64,000 nt of DNA from Arion vulgaris (Eukaryota; Mollusca; Gastropoda; Stylommatophora; Arionidae): NCBI GenBank assembly GCA_020796225.1, contig CM036761.1:36897428-36961427 (forward strand), written 5' to 3'. Positions 1-10,905 of the stretch are shown here, in pieces. A program made the position numbers and the translations under genes. The stretch's first letter is position 1, and the number at the start of each line of letters is the position of its first letter. A model generated the notes under the pieces. It was not told the origin of the DNA. It did no database searches and worked only from the letters and a program-made list of their open reading frames with translations.

Positions 1-849
1 TAAGTCAAAAACAAACTGCGAAATAAGACAGCCAACCTATGTGTTTACTAATAGCGAAAGAAATTATATTCAAATAACAAAAAACAGATCTATGATTAGA
101 AGCTGCATTGATGACAACCGGAAATATTGTAAATGGTCGTAAATGTTGCAAATGATCGGATATGTCGTAAAAGATCGGTAATGTCGTAAATGATCGTTAG
201 TCGTGCAATAACCGACTAAGAACATCAAAATAGTGAACCGGAAGTAAAAACTGTTGAACTGACGCTACAGTCGTCTGTGATATGTAATTTGTGATATTAC
301 GCACGGCTCAGTTGAAACTCATTGATGTTTCAAAGCATCTATCTAATCACGTGATTGCTTCCTTCTGATGTGAGCATTTTGATTTTAATGCCAGTTCTTA
401 TAACGATCTCTCTCAAATCAAGAATATTGTGCTTGTTCAAATCAACAATCAAATTGTTATTGCACTCGCAGCAAAAGAGCAAACATCATACTAGAGATAC
501 TTAAAAGGCAAATAAAAGCAATGAAAATTATATCCTTCATTGAAGTAGGAGATATTACATACAAATTGAGAGGTTGCAAACTAAGAAGTATATTAACTCA
601 TTATTGGGAAGCTTCTGAAGTCGGAATAAGATTTTGCCTGAATGTCGAGTGACACTGATGAAAAGGAAAGCAAGTTTTCACGCAAAATAAAAATCGACAT
701 ATTAGGAGCCATGACTACACCTGAATTCATAGCATGCGAAAGAAAAAGAAAGAAAAATCAGGATCATACTCTTGATATTTTTTTTTTAAACTGCAATAAT
801 ATTGACATTTGACGAGATAGATAATAAATAGTAATAATTCCTCTAGTGA
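1..849. other. AT-rich sequence without a recognisable gene
   Basis: I see no supported gene. Around 125-205 there is a short imperfect tandem motif built on 'gtcgtaaatgatcg' (about four degenerate copies). The rest is unassigned AT-rich sequence. Confidence 0.5.
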
Positions 850-1216
850 CGTTATATGCTACATAGGGCCGGCAAGTAATTTCTCCATACCATTCTATCC
901 TGGACAACTCGCTCAATGTCATCCATGGAACTGAGACCGATATTTCTTGCTTCTCTCAGCAAAGTTCCTTTCAGGGTCTCCTTAGGTCATCCTCTCTTTC
1001 TTGAACTCTTTGCGTCCCACTTCAATGCCTGCTTTAATATTCGTTTATCATTTCTCCTCAAGGTGTGTCCACGATATCTACAGCTTCTCCTTCTTATAAC
1101 AGTTGTCACTAGTGGTTGACCAGACATGTCTCTGATATCACCACTTCTCCTTCTTATAACAGTTATTACTAGTGATCGACCAGATATTGCTCTGATTTCA
1201 TCACTTCTCCTGATAA
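850..1216 (-). pseudogene. LINE-A reverse transcriptase C-terminal tail, fragment
   Basis: Read on the minus strand, this encodes a broken peptide of the form RRPKETLKGTLLRE...SSMDDIERVVQDR...WRNYL, the extreme C-terminal tail typical of non-LTR retrotransposon polymerases. Three other copies are visible (10690-10905 +, 19296-20015 -, 26925-27070 +), and all end near a shared 'gtaacgtataacg' sequence. The upstream part, about 1085-1210, holds two copies of a ~62-bp segment (cttctccttcttataacag...). It is 5'-truncated and carries stops, so it is a dead fragment. The family call rests on the peptide pattern and on the copies agreeing with each other. Confidence 0.65.
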
Positions 1217-1734
1217 GATAAACTAAGTTGTAAAAAATGTTACTTCAAAAATAATTATAAGAAAAAGAAAAAATAAGGAAGACATGAAATAGACTTGCAA
1301 TATAAAACTAAGGATATGCATCGGTGTAAAATTTCTAAACCATGCAAAACTGGCAAGAATTGACATTATATCATCATCATAAATACCTCAAATATCGCAC
1401 ATCCAACTTAAAAAGACGAAATATTAACGAACAACAATACAGCTCACATGGAGAATCACTCAGAGTGTCATGATGAAAGCTGTATTTATTTCCATCTTTC
1501 TCACATGAATAACGTTTATTTTCGTTCTCTTCATGTAGAGGTTGTGATAAATGTAACAACTAAGCGATGTATTATGTGTACAGTTGTGTACGCTATGTAA
1601 AATTCGTGCATAAATATGTGAAGCTGGGTCGTGGTGTGAGAACTAGTACAGTTGATGTACGTGTTACACATGCTGAAACTAGTGGACCAGAATTACTATA
1701 AGACATAGAATTAATAGAACATGAATTTATAATG
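1217..1734. other. AT-rich gap, nothing recognised
   Basis: No coding or repeat structure is supported here. The short open frame at 1377-1559 has no recognisable feature. Confidence 0.4.
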
Positions 1735-2245
1735 TATAGAGCAGAAGAACAAGAGCTGATAGAGAAGAACAAGAGTTGTATAGAGTAGAGAACAAGAGTT
1801 GTATAGAGAATGACAAGAGTTATAGGTAGAAAACAAGAGTTGTATAGAGAGAAAACAGAGCTTATAAGAGGGTTTAGAAGAACAAGAGGTAAGTAGAACA
1901 AGGTTGGGGGTTGATAGAGAAGAACAAGAGTTGTATAGAGTAGAAGAACAAGAGTTGTATAGAGTAGAAGAACAAGAGTTGTATAGAGTAGAATAACAAG
2001 AGTTGTATAGAGTAGAAGAACAAGAGTTGTATAGAGTAGAAGAACAAGAGTTGTATAGAGTAGGACAAGAGTTAAATAAGAGTTGTATAGAGTAGAAGAA
2101 CAAGAGTTGTATAGAGTAGAAGAACAAGAGTTGTATAGAGTACTAGAACAAGAGTTGTATGGTAAATCAACAGAGTTGTATGAGCAGAAGAACAAGACTG
2201 TATAGAGAGAAGAACAAGAGCAGGATGGAAGAAGAACAGACTGGA
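1735..2245. repeat. 24-bp minisatellite, left block
   Basis: Tandem copies of a purine-rich unit of about 24 bp containing 'gaacaagagttgtatagag', about 20 units. They are clean between 1920 and 2150 and degenerate at both edges. Since 24 is a multiple of three, minus-strand frames stay open across it (up to 200 codons of Tyr/Asn/Ser/Cys/Leu repeats); I regard those as artefacts of periodicity. A related 23-bp array resumes after a SINE at 2468. Confidence 0.9.
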
Positions 2246-2467
2246 TCTGGCCTAGGGTTATGACCTCGGTCTATTAACCTCGACGTTCTGATTCGAATCA
2301 CGCTGCGGACAGTTTGCTTAAATTTTTCCGTTGATTTTAACAAAGGACGATGGCGCCACCCGTTCAGAAAGCAATGGCAAACTACTGAACGTATAAGTGG
2401 TGCCTAGAAAAATCAACAACTGTGGTTGATGGCTACGTCCTTTGGGATATGCCACGATTTTCATTTT
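2246..2467 (+). mobile_element. SINE C copy splitting a minisatellite
   Basis: A tRNA-like head with a B-box-like 'gattcgaatcac' near 2291 is followed by a body with 'cgtataagtggtgcctaga' and 'gtggttgatggctacgtcc', ending near 'cacgattttcat'. The same body occurs at 33605-33870. Related minisatellite units lie on both sides, so the SINE probably inserted into the array. I could not identify target duplications because of the repeats. Confidence 0.7.
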
Positions 2468-2765
2468 CATAGAACAAGAATTGTATAGAGCATAGAACAA
2501 GAATAGTATAGAGTATAGAACAAGAATAGTATAGAGTATAGAACAAGAATGAGTATAGAGTGTAGAACAAGAATAGTATAATATAGAATAAGAATGGTAT
2601 AGAGTTAGAACAAGAATGTATAGTATAGAACAAGAATAGTATAGAGTATAGAACAAGAATAGTATAGAGTATAGAACAAGAACTGGATAGAGTATAGAAC
2701 AAGAAATGTTTATAGTATATAACAAGAATTGTATAGAATACAGAAAAAGACATATACATTAAATA
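2468..2765. repeat. 23-bp minisatellite, right block
   Basis: Tandem copies of a ~23-bp unit containing 'gaacaagaatagtatagag', about 12 units. It differs from the left block (1735-2245) by 'agaatag' in place of 'agagttg' and by one base of period. The two blocks appear to have homogenised separately since the SINE separated them. Confidence 0.85.
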
Positions 2766-3254
2766 TAGCAATATTTATGAAGCCAAGAAGAAACAAAAAC
2801 TACACACCATATATGTGTAGCAGTAGAATAAGATCAATTAATCCAATAAAATCAAATCTAGACAACCAGTAACAGTAAAAAAAAAATAGGCACTTATTAG
2901 CGCAATAACTAGACATACAAGGTATCGTAATATAGAATTCCAATATAACAAGAATTGCATAGTCAGCAAAACAAGAACAATACATCGTATAGAAGTTTAC
3001 TGCTAATAAATCAAAATATTATAACACGAACTATTGTGTAAAGGATTTATTTTTAACTGTACAACAGTAATATAAAATCTATGAATTTAGAATGCATCAT
3101 ATCTATGAAGAGATTATGTATAATAAAAATAGCTTTAGTCTCTTATATTGATCACTAACAGAAACTAGAAGTACGAGGGTAAATTAGTAAATAAGTCACA
3201 CTGTGATTTAAGATGGTTGAAAACAATGGTTGTTGGTACTTCATAAAGATGTCG
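2766..3254. other. AT-rich gap, nothing recognised
   Basis: No gene seen. Isolated minisatellite-like words ('aacaagaattgcatag' at 2946) suggest decayed array remnants. Confidence 0.4.
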
Positions 3255-3470
3255 TTAGGTTGCATACAGTCGAGATAACAAATTAGCTAGCGCTGTAGTT
3301 CTTTTAGTGGTCTGGGTTCAATGTCGCAGTGGAAGGAAGTGGAATTTTATTCCCGACCATATAACGCACGCCGATGAACAATGAAAACTACTGACCTATG
3401 ATGTATTACCAAATATATACCTCAAGGTATGAAAAAGGGTTCTTTTATATTTGATTTTCTTCGAGAAATG
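3255..3470 (+). mobile_element. SINE D copy (tRNA-derived)
   Basis: The head has a B-box-like 'tgggttcaatgtc', followed by 'gcagtggaaggaagtgg' and a body ending in 'acctcaaggtatgaaaaagg'. It matches the layout of the copies at 16085-16350, 20625-20875 (-) and 30545-30840. It is diverged, and its limits are approximate. Confidence 0.6.
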
Positions 3471-3489
3471 AAACTAGCATAATATCGTC

Positions 3490-3665
3490 CGTAGCATGTT
3501 TTTTTTTAAAGAACGTCGATCTCATCCCAACCATTCTGAAAAACATTTGCTGCTAGCACCTTTTTCCGCTTTCTCCAACATCATGTTTAAGAACTTAACC
3601 ATGAGCTGCATCCACTAAATCCCCTGCCATAATCCAGTCATGAAAACATGACAAAAACAGTAACA
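3490..3665 (-). pseudogene. Decayed LINE-B tail
   Basis: It starts with 'gtagcatgtttttttttaaa' and 'gaacgtcg', the same layout as clearer minus-strand LINE-B tails at 46365-46615 and 53245-53460 (gtagcatgtc...cagaacgtc). Much diverged; only the order of short matches supports it. Confidence 0.35.
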
Positions 3666-3759
3666 TAACATTGGTATGTTATCACTCGACCGGTGCAAAT
3701 GTTTATAAAAGATCAAAACGATGCAATAAATTCTTTCCCACATTTTACAGCTACAGCTA

Positions 3760-3930
3760 ATGTTGAGAGCTACATAGAACAGTGGTTAATGTACTTGTTT
3801 TCTAGATGGGCGGACTCGGTTCTAACTTCTGTTTGAGCGAACTCGTACAAACGATTCACAGGTCGACGTAGACCTCATGTTTGATACCAGAGAAAGATGA
3901 GTTTAGTCATTAAATCAACACCACTGTACA
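3760..3930 (+). mobile_element. Probable tRNA-derived SINE head
   Basis: A-box-like 'agtggttaatgtac' and B-box-like 'ctcggttctaact' occur about 30 bp apart, the spacing expected of a degraded tRNA-like promoter. The body is not matched elsewhere. Confidence 0.35.
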
Positions 3931-4029
3931 TTGAACCAATTAGTCGCAGGGAACTACTGCTGCCTTGTAGTTGATTGGGGACAATCACGACTAGCTGAGC
4001 AAACCGTACACAAAACGGGACGGTAGGCA

Positions 4030-4262
4030 AACCAAGCAGTCCATTAACAAGGCTGGTATAGCTGGGCAGATGACGCAGCCCGGGCAGCCCGGGAGGGCAG
4101 ATCGTCTATGGGTCGCTGCCCTGAAAGACAATATCAACCTGCTGCCTTGTGGGTTTTGGCTGGCGACAGCAAAAGGCTAACGGAGAGCGAACCCAGTAAA
4201 CGCTGGTTGAAACCGAACACACCACCGAAAGATAAGCACTTGAGCTCCATTAGGTACTGAAG
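4030..4262 (+). mobile_element. LINE leader 'F' fragment
   Basis: Contains 'gagcgaacccagtaaacgct' followed by a ggttgaaaccg-type segment, shared with 51330-51700 (+) and, reversed, with 10375-10580. It is the most GC-rich part of this end of the window. It looks like the untranslated 5' part of a retroelement and has no sustained reading frame. Confidence 0.5.
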
Positions 4263-4299
4263 GCTGTGCACGTACTGATTTTGGCTGTTTATATATCAC

Positions 4300-4665
4300 A
4301 ATAGAATGATAAAAACGGCTTAAAACGAAGGGCAGAGAGAACCAATTAGTACATAAGTTCTCCGATATCCTCCTAAGTATATCTCTCAGAGCGTGGCAAC
4401 TAACACCACCAGTTCTATGCTGATTTACTATTTTTCTTTGACTTCCAGTATAGTGCTCTTGTTCTTGATATTCTTGTATTCTAGATAGAGCTGTAGCTTT
4501 ACCACTATTACTTGAATCTTTTACACATCCTCTCTTCCTTAGGGAATTCAGAATATCAGCCTGGTCCATTGTTCGCCCACTTTTTACAGCAGATATACCT
4601 GCAAGCCTATTGCGCATTAATTTCCTTTAAATCTGCATCTTCGTCTGCAACGTTAATTTCGTGCT
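4300..4665 (-). pseudogene. Dispersed repeat-encoded peptide (unknown element), fragment
   Basis: The minus strand encodes, between 4617 and about 4300, a peptide with the segment TGSQRKIVNQHRTGGVS followed by ALRDILRRISE. Closely related peptides occur at 44185-44350 (+) and 54124-54315 (-), so it is a dispersed mobile-element protein region and not a host gene. The part near 4630-4680 resembles a short piece of the LINE-G fragment at 36822-36880. I do not recognise the domain. The 146-codon open frame also runs through leader F at its far end, so it is chimeric. Confidence 0.5.
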
Positions 4666-4809
4666 GCCTCGCGCTCTTTTTGAGTCCAGTCACATGGAGA
4701 GGCCACACAAAAGTAAATATTATCCCAGGAACAAGACATTTTCTCATAAAATTATAATTCTGCTTTTACCATCTCATTCTTAAGTGTAAACCTGCTGACC
4801 CTGTTGTTA

Positions 4810-5010
4810 ATAAATCGATATAATTAATTTAATTCTTCTGATTGTATAGCCAATAAATCGATACAATTCATATCATTTATGTCAATATTCTGACTGTAGC
4901 CACTAAATCGATATAATTTATATCAATATTCTGACTGTAGTCACTAAATCGATATAATTTATATCAATATTCTGACTGTAGTCACTGAATCGATAAAATT
5001 TTTCATTGTC
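4810..5010. repeat. 41-bp minisatellite (about five units)
   Basis: Unit contains 'ctgactgtagtcactaaatc' followed by gatataatttatatc. Two central units are exactly 41 bp apart (4931 and 4972), and the outer ones are diverged. A lone related word occurs near 5236 (tagatcgatataactcat). Confidence 0.85.
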
Positions 5011-5049
5011 AAATATATATTTTAACTGCTTAGCCATCGATAAGTTTTA

Positions 5050-5230
5050 GTATGACCCTACCTGAGTAGGAGTCTATGCAGCACTAAGCATATCACTATA
5101 CGCCTGGGGCTGAGAGAGGTTTCTGGGTTTGAAAGAAAGCTGGGTGCTCCCCATTACACTATAGGAAAAAGAGTGAATAATCATAATTCCTGTGGTTCGA
5201 AGAAAAAGAAGAAGAAGAAGAAGAAGATAA
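5050..5230 (+). mobile_element. Retroposon 3' end with (GAA)n tail
   Basis: A non-repetitive stretch ends in 'gaagaagaagaagaagaaga' at 5203-5226. (GAA)n is also the tail of SINE A and of the RNase H-bearing LINE at 41160-41475. Identity is uncertain. Confidence 0.35.
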
Positions 5231-5754
5231 TACATTGTAGTAACTAGATCGATATAACTCATAGAATTTCTGTAAATAATTATAAACATTCGTTAAAAGT
5301 GATTACTTTTAGTATTCAAACTTAAAATGTTATTCAGAAATAATAAAAAATTATTCCATAAATATTTGCGAAGAAACAAATTGATTTTAAATGGTGGGCT
5401 TTTTTACGGTGGTTATTAATGAAGAAGAATTCGTTTATACCAAGCGTGAGTAACTTGCTTCCAGTACTCAATCAATTCATTGCCCCACGTGACGTGAGAC
5501 GTGAACGATGAGATGTACACAACGTTATAGGTAGGCTTCCCTCGTTCATACATCACTGTTGATCGTCATTGAACGCCAGTGAAGACCTACAGCTCAGCAA
5601 ATAAGTTAAGGGTGATTGTGTCGCCCGAGGGTCAGGGTGAATCAGTACCGTACGATTACATAGATGGAAGTAACTCGGCACGACGTGAAGGTTTGCAGAT
5701 CGAAACTTGCGATTAGTCAAAACACATAAATACATGTTAGAGATGGAAAATTAT
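5231..5754. other. No gene recognised
   Basis: Unassigned sequence; short open frames only. Confidence 0.4.
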
Positions 5755-6465
5755 GGTTAACAGGTAGGGTTGAGGTGAGTGAATCTGATAGTAGACAGGT
5801 AGGTTACGGTGAGGGAATCAGGTAGCAGACATGCAGATTGAAGGACTGAATCATATAGAAGCAGGTAGGTTTGAAGTAGTAATCAGATGAGAGAGGTAGG
5901 TTTGAAGTAGAATCATATAGAAGACAGGTAGGTTTGAAGTGAGTGAATCAGATAGCAGAGGGTGTTAGAGAATCAGATAGCAGACATGTAGGTTTGAGGT
6001 GAGAGAATCAGATAGCAGACAGGTAGGTTTGAGGTGAGAGAATCAGATAGTAGACAGGTAGGTTTGAGGTGAGGGAATCAGATAGCAGACAGTAGGTTTG
6101 AGTAGAGAATCAGATAGCAGACAGGTAGGTTTGAGTGAGAGAATCAGAGTAGACAGGTAGGTTTGAGGAGGAATCAGATAGCAGACAGGTAGGTTTGAGG
6201 TGAGAGAATCAGATAGCAGACAGATAGGTTTGAAGTGAAAGAATCAGATAGCAGACAGGTAGGTTTGAGGTGAGAGAATCAGATAGCAGACAGGTATGTT
6301 TGAAGTGAGAGAGATAGCAGACAGGTAGGTTTGAAGTGAGATAATCAGATAGCAGACAGGTAGGTTTGAGGTGAGAGATTCAGATAGCAGACATAGGTGA
6401 ATGAGAGAATAGATAGCAAACGGGTTTTGGGAAGAGTGAATCAGATAGCAAACACAGACTTCAAC
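5755..6465. repeat. 35-bp minisatellite
   Basis: About 20 units of ~35 bp containing 'gaatcagatagcagacaggt' followed by aggtttgaggtgaga. Many units carry one- or two-base deletions (for example 6080-6180), so frame and register slip along the array. Confidence 0.9.
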
Positions 6466-6599
6466 GAAATCTTGTTTTATGTTATCTTGTATTATTACTA
6501 TTTGTGACTTTCTTTTGTTTTCACTTTCTTTATTTATTTGATACTTTGATATTTTCTATTTGCTGTTGTCAGTTCTCCTCTTCTTTATAATTATCAGCA

Positions 6600-7170
6600 T
6601 TCTCTTTCATGTATGTTTGTTGTTTTATTTGTTGTTACCATCTTACTATACGTTCTAAACTGCTGTCTTATTCTTTTTCATCTTACACTTATTGTTTTTG
6701 TTCTTTTTCTTCATTGCCGTCCTCTTTTTCTACTTCCTATTTTATCTCTCTTTTTTTTCTTATTTTTTCATCTTTTTTTTCTATTATATTTCTTGTTGTT
6801 AATCTTCTTAGGTCATGTCTTCTTGTTCATCTACAACTTTACTTTTCTTCCACTTTATCTTCTTTCTCTTCCACGTCATCTTTCTATTCTTGCTTTTGTT
6901 CTTCCTCGAACTTTTCTTTCATTTCTTATTTCTACTTCTCTCTCTCTCTCTCTCTCTCTCGTGCGCGCTCTCTCGCCGTGTTATTTATTTATTCTTATTA
7001 ATTGACTCCGTCTTAATTAAAAATTAATGAACACCTCTCTCTCTGTCTTCTTTCCTTCTTCGCCGTTGAACCTTCTCTCTTTTTTCTGTCTATCTTTCCC
7101 TTCAATCTCTCTCTCTTCGTCTGCCCGCCTTAATTTTCTCTCTTATTATTTGGCATTTTCTTCTTCTATT
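6600..7170. repeat. Pyrimidine-rich tract with (TC)n
   Basis: Strongly C/T-rich on the plus strand over ~550 bp, with a pure (TC)n run at about 6935-6962. Overlapping open frames in all three plus frames (up to 130 codons) are low-complexity Phe/Ser/Leu strings and are not credible proteins. Confidence 0.8.
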
Positions 7171-7864
7171 TCGCCGTTTACCTGACATGTGAGGTGCCCG
7201 TGATGATATATATAATGATCATCGACTTGTTTTGATCTTACCCCTCTTCAAAACTGATGCCCCTTTCTTTAATGTTGACTTTAATTTCATCACTCTATCT
7301 TTTACGTGGTCTTCATTTTGCATTTTACTCATATTTTGGTCATTATAATTCTATATTCTAGACGATAAAGGGCATTTTAGTAGCATGTTCAAACTACCTG
7401 ATATGTTGTTCTTTCATACATTTTTTAACTGGTTCTAATACTAGCCTTTTTCTGATTTATCCATTTTGAATGGTATCTTTTCTTCTTACCTCTGCAACTC
7501 TTCTAAAGAAATCTTAGCTCTGTATTTTAAAATTATTTTCCATCTGTCTTGACAATAAATATCATAAAATATGCAAGCTATTCTACGGTATAAACTTGAG
7601 ATGAACACGTCTTACCACGTCCTCATTATTGTACAAAACAAGAAGAGAGAGAGAGAGAAACAGAGAGAGAGATGAGAGAGAAAAGATCCAGTATGAGAAA
7701 TAAAACTAAAAATAAATGACTTAAAGAACGTCGTGACCAGACAAAAGAGGAGAATTAGTTGAAATGTTAGGGAACAAAAATCAATATCTCTTTAAATCTG
7801 CAAAATAATTTACAGAAATAACAACCATGACAACTTTCTTGTAACATAACAAAGCAGCAATGCT
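7171..7864. other. AT-rich gap with a (GA)n run
   Basis: Contains a (GA)n microsatellite at about 7643-7682. No gene recognised. Confidence 0.5.
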
Positions 7865-8335
7865 TACTGTCTTCAAGCAAGACATAATAGCATCAACTGT
7901 CTTCAAGCAAGACATAATAGCATCAACTGTCTTGAAGCAAGACATAATAACGACATAACTGTCTCGAAGCAAAACATAGCAACAATGCCCACTGTCTCGA
8001 AGCAAGACATAACAACCATTCCCACTGTCTCGAAGCAAGACATAGCAACCATGCCCACTGTCTCGAAGCAAGACATAACAACAATGCCCACTGTCTCGAA
8101 GCAAGACATAACAACCATTCCCACTGTCTCGAAGCAAGACATAACAACAATACCCACTGTCTCGAAGCAAGACATAACAACCATGCCCACTGTCTCGAAG
8201 CAAGACATAACAACCATGCCCACTGTCTCGAAGCAAGACATAACAACCATGCCCACTGTCTCGAAGCAAGACATAGCAACCATGTCCACTGTCTCGAAGC
8301 AAGACATAACAACCATGCCCACTGTCTCGAAGCGT
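7865..8335. repeat. 33-bp minisatellite
   Basis: Fourteen units of 33 bp containing 'actgtctcgaagcaagacat' then aacaaccatgccc. The centre is very uniform. Because 33 is divisible by three, long frames are open on both strands (192 codons at 7781-8359 minus). The array runs directly into the (GAA)n end of the SINE A copy at 8336. Confidence 0.95.
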
Positions 8336-8620
8336 TCGAGGAAGAAGAAGAAGAAACATCCCATATCGACTACTTGTTCAACCACTCTGTGTGATTTGTA
8401 TGTAATCTGAGACTAAGAGCGATCGTACGTTGAGCCATTTATACGCCTACAAGTAGGCCAGCACATCAGATTTCTGTGACGCTTTTTATTAACTAGAGTA
8501 ACTTCCCTAAGCTCCTACCTCAGTCGCCTCGGACGACATGCCTTCTAGTGTTACAGTGTTATTAATCTTTGCTCCCCCTGAAAGCTCCATCATCCCACAA
8601 ACGCATTTTCATTCAAACTA
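8336..8620 (-). mobile_element. SINE A copy
   Basis: Family A, taken as sense when it ends in (GAA)n, has 'tggcctacttgtaggcgc', 'gctcagatcacatacaa' and 'gtggtcgatatggagcg' before the tail. Here it is reversed, with (GAA)-like sequence at 8340-8356 on the plus strand breaking the usual TTC orientation. Other copies: 16785, 27216, 31065, 41476, 50405, 60235, 61000 and 63425. I see no tRNA head; it looks LINE-derived. Confidence 0.75.
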
Positions 8621-9128
8621 AGGGTCCCACTTGTCACCGAGATCTCACATATGACTTGTAATTGCAATATAACATACACATCAGTCATAATTATGTCAGA
8701 ACAGCTCGACTGGCATAAAGCGATTCATATCAAAGAGATGTTCTCCGGATAGAGCACAGCGAGACAGTAGAATTCACTGCTTCCTCTTTCCTTCGTTTTC
8801 AGTGCCTCACCTATGCCCTGTCGCTGGAGAGTTTCAAAAAATTCCGAATTTTTTTCAACAATACTCTATCCCTTAAAACTTTCCAAAAATCAGAATTTTT
8901 TTCCCTGATCATACTGTCAAAGTATTTAATCTTACTCAGATAACTGCGAAATCCTCTTTACCTGCTATCATATTCAGTAGACTGTCAGTTAATTAACCAA
9001 CATCCATGGGGATTTTTAGATGCTGGATAAATGTAGTTTCTGGTTGCTTTCGAGTTACTATCTTTTAAAAACTTACTAATACTATACACCATACTATACG
9101 GTGATCTTTGTATTGAATTTATATTAGT
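8621..9128. other. No gene recognised
   Basis: Unassigned. Near-duplicate short phrases at 8825-8860 and 8876-8900 (aaaaat-c-gaatttttt) are low complexity. Confidence 0.4.
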
Positions 9129-9136
9129 ATAGAAAT

Positions 9137-9303
9137 CAGTGGCGGCTCGTCATTAACTGCCAGTGGAGTCGAGCCCCACCAAAAATATTATGTAACGTGT
9201 ATTTATAACTGTATAAATTAAAATATAACCTAAACCAATGCCATGATTTTCCGAAAATGTGTGTCTGGTCCCACCAAACAAAAATGAGCTCGAGCCGCCA
9301 TTG
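9137..9303 (-). mobile_element. hAT-type MITE, copy 1, with 8-bp TSD
   Basis: 167-bp non-coding element bounded by inverted ends 'cagtggcggctcgt' and its complement (ccgccattg at the right). It is flanked by perfect 8-bp duplications 'atagaaat' (9129-9136 and 9304-9311). TIRs beginning CAGTG and 8-bp duplications are the hallmarks of hAT transposons. Four further copies lie in the window. Confidence 0.92.
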
Positions 9304-9324
9304 ATAGAAATACAGTATTTAAAA

Positions 9325-9595
9325 GCAATTGAAGTCTCTGTGACGTAGAGGTTATGTGTTTGCTTCTCGTTCCAAACGGACTCGACTTGCTCCCTCGTGA
9401 AGCCATATAGTTAATTTTATAGAGATTCCTGATCTCACTGTATATAATATAGAGTTTCTAATCCTATCGGAAACGGACGATAAATCGTAGGTTCTGTGTT
9501 CAAGCAGAGAACGTAAAAGAACTTTTACAGTCAAAACTCGAGAGTAGTATGCTGGAAAGCTGTTGCCCGGGCCAAATTAATTAGAAAAATAATTT
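9325..9595 (+). mobile_element. SINE B 5' part
   Basis: tRNA-like head 'gtctctgtgacgtagagg' (A-box region) and 'gttccaaacggactcgactt' (decayed B-box), then body words 'ctaatcctatcggaaacgg' and 'gctggaaagctgttgcccgg'. These match 26490-26882 and 55205-55605 (-). After about 9600 it continues as a SINE E body and not its own 3' half, so this is a chimera or two abutting elements. Confidence 0.75.
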
Positions 9596-9599
9596 AAAT

Positions 9600-9820
9600 C
9601 CTCCAGATATTTTTTTCATCCGGACCTTGTTCACGAGTGCATTTTTTTTAGAAACCCCTAGGATTATTGTCGGAGCTACGGAGTTTGTGCTTTGTACAAT
9701 ACTCTCGGCGGGTTGCTTGCAATTTCTGCGGAGAGGGACCGATCTATACGGGATAAAACGATAAAACCCGGATGTAATGAATTAAATCCTTCAGCTTTAA
9801 AACCTTTTTTTTTTAGAAAT
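9600..9820 (+). mobile_element. SINE E copy, 5'-truncated
   Basis: Contains 'ccggaccttgttcacgag', the shared core 'cggagctacggag' and the tail region 'aacccggatgtaatgaatt', closely matching the intact copy at 27311-27556. It lacks the tRNA head. Confidence 0.75.
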
Positions 9821-10374
9821 AAGAGCAAAAGAAATATAATGAAATGGTATAGAAGACAATAAAGAAGAACAGGAATGCGAGAAATAATATGTGTACTTCA
9901 TGAGACGAGACGGACTAGACAAAGAAAGAGTAACAGAATTAGCAGGAAATGGTAAGATAAAATGGAAATAGTGCGGAAATGGTGAATTTGTCGAAGCAAG
10001 TGTTAAGAGAGATTTTATTCTGCCTCGGAGATATTATTATGAATATTTCACAACACTGACTGGCACATTTGGTAGTCAGCTTTGGGTGCTAACTTCCAAC
10101 CATTGATTGTCAGATGAGTAAAGATGGTAGTTAATGGTAGTACTAAAGTCCACTCACCGCAACCACCCTTGAGGAAATAATAAATGTCATGCAGTTCCTT
10201 TTTTTGGGTAATGATAATGAATAAATAATTGATATTACAGTTTCTTAAACAAAAAGTGTTTCCAGTCAGATAAACAAGTGTGTATAAAAACAACAAACGA
10301 CAAAAAACACGTCAGACAGATTCTGTATTTACTGCATAACAAATGGTTCTTGATGTGTTCTCTATATGATATTC
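9821..10374. other. No gene recognised
   Basis: AT-rich and unassigned; an A-rich stretch (9840-9960) is low complexity. Confidence 0.4.
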
Positions 10375-10580
10375 TCTCTCGGATCACCCTTAGACTGATA
10401 TACCAGCTTTCCCATAAATCACATTCATGTGGAAACCTGATTCATGCAGCTTTTGCATGGGTGGATTTCGTCACATCTTCAGCGATATTTGGATCTCTGG
10501 TGCTAATCCTTCGGTGATGTGTCCGGTTTAAGCCAGCGTTTACTGGGTTCGCTATGGGCAACAGCCTTAGGCTTCCCCAG
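10375..10580 (-). mobile_element. LINE leader 'F' fragment, reversed
   Basis: Reverse complement of the region shared with 51470-51660: 'gtgatgtgtccggtttaagc' then cagcgtttactgggttcgct, plus a matching tgaatgagatttcc-like region. Confidence 0.6.
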
Positions 10581-10689
10581 CCGACCCTCTATATGATATG
10601 AACTTATTGTTCTCTATACCTAGTAATTATGTTAGTAGTTACATACACTATTAATAAAAGTCTAATCTGGAGATATGTAGGGCATACCT

Positions 10690-10905
10690 TGAGAAGAAAT
10701 GATCAAAGAATACCAAAACATTCACTGAATGGGAGGCAAATAGTTGAAGAAAGAGAGGACGTCCTAGAGAAACCCTGAAACGAACTTTGCTTAGAGAGGA
10801 AAACAATATCGGACTCAATTCCATGGAAGAGATTGAACGAGTTGACCAGGACAGAGCGGTACGGAGAAATTACTTGCAGGCCCTGTGTAACGTATAACGT
10901 TTCGA
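10690..10905 (+). pseudogene. LINE-A reverse transcriptase tail, fragment
   Basis: Plus-strand reading gives RKRGRPRETLKRTLLREE then SSM-type and ERVDQDRAVRRNYLQALCNV followed by a stop, the C-terminal end of a non-LTR polymerase. Frame breaks precede it. This is the best-preserved of the four LINE-A tails. A short TA run follows at about 10925-10940. Confidence 0.7.

Noticed and set aside
1593..2195. 200-codon Tyr/Ser/Leu-rich minus frame
   Set aside because: Antisense of a purine-rich 24-bp minisatellite.
6609..7027. Three overlapping 70-130-codon frames, Phe/Ser/Leu-rich, that could suggest a membrane protein
   Set aside because: All arise from a pyrimidine-rich tract with a (TC)n run; all three frames are open for the same reason.
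7781..8410. Long overlapping frames on both strands (up to 192 codons) encoding regular peptide repeats
   Set aside because: They follow a 33-bp tandem repeat, whose length is divisible by three, so several frames stay open at once. No start context, domain or non-repeat coding part.
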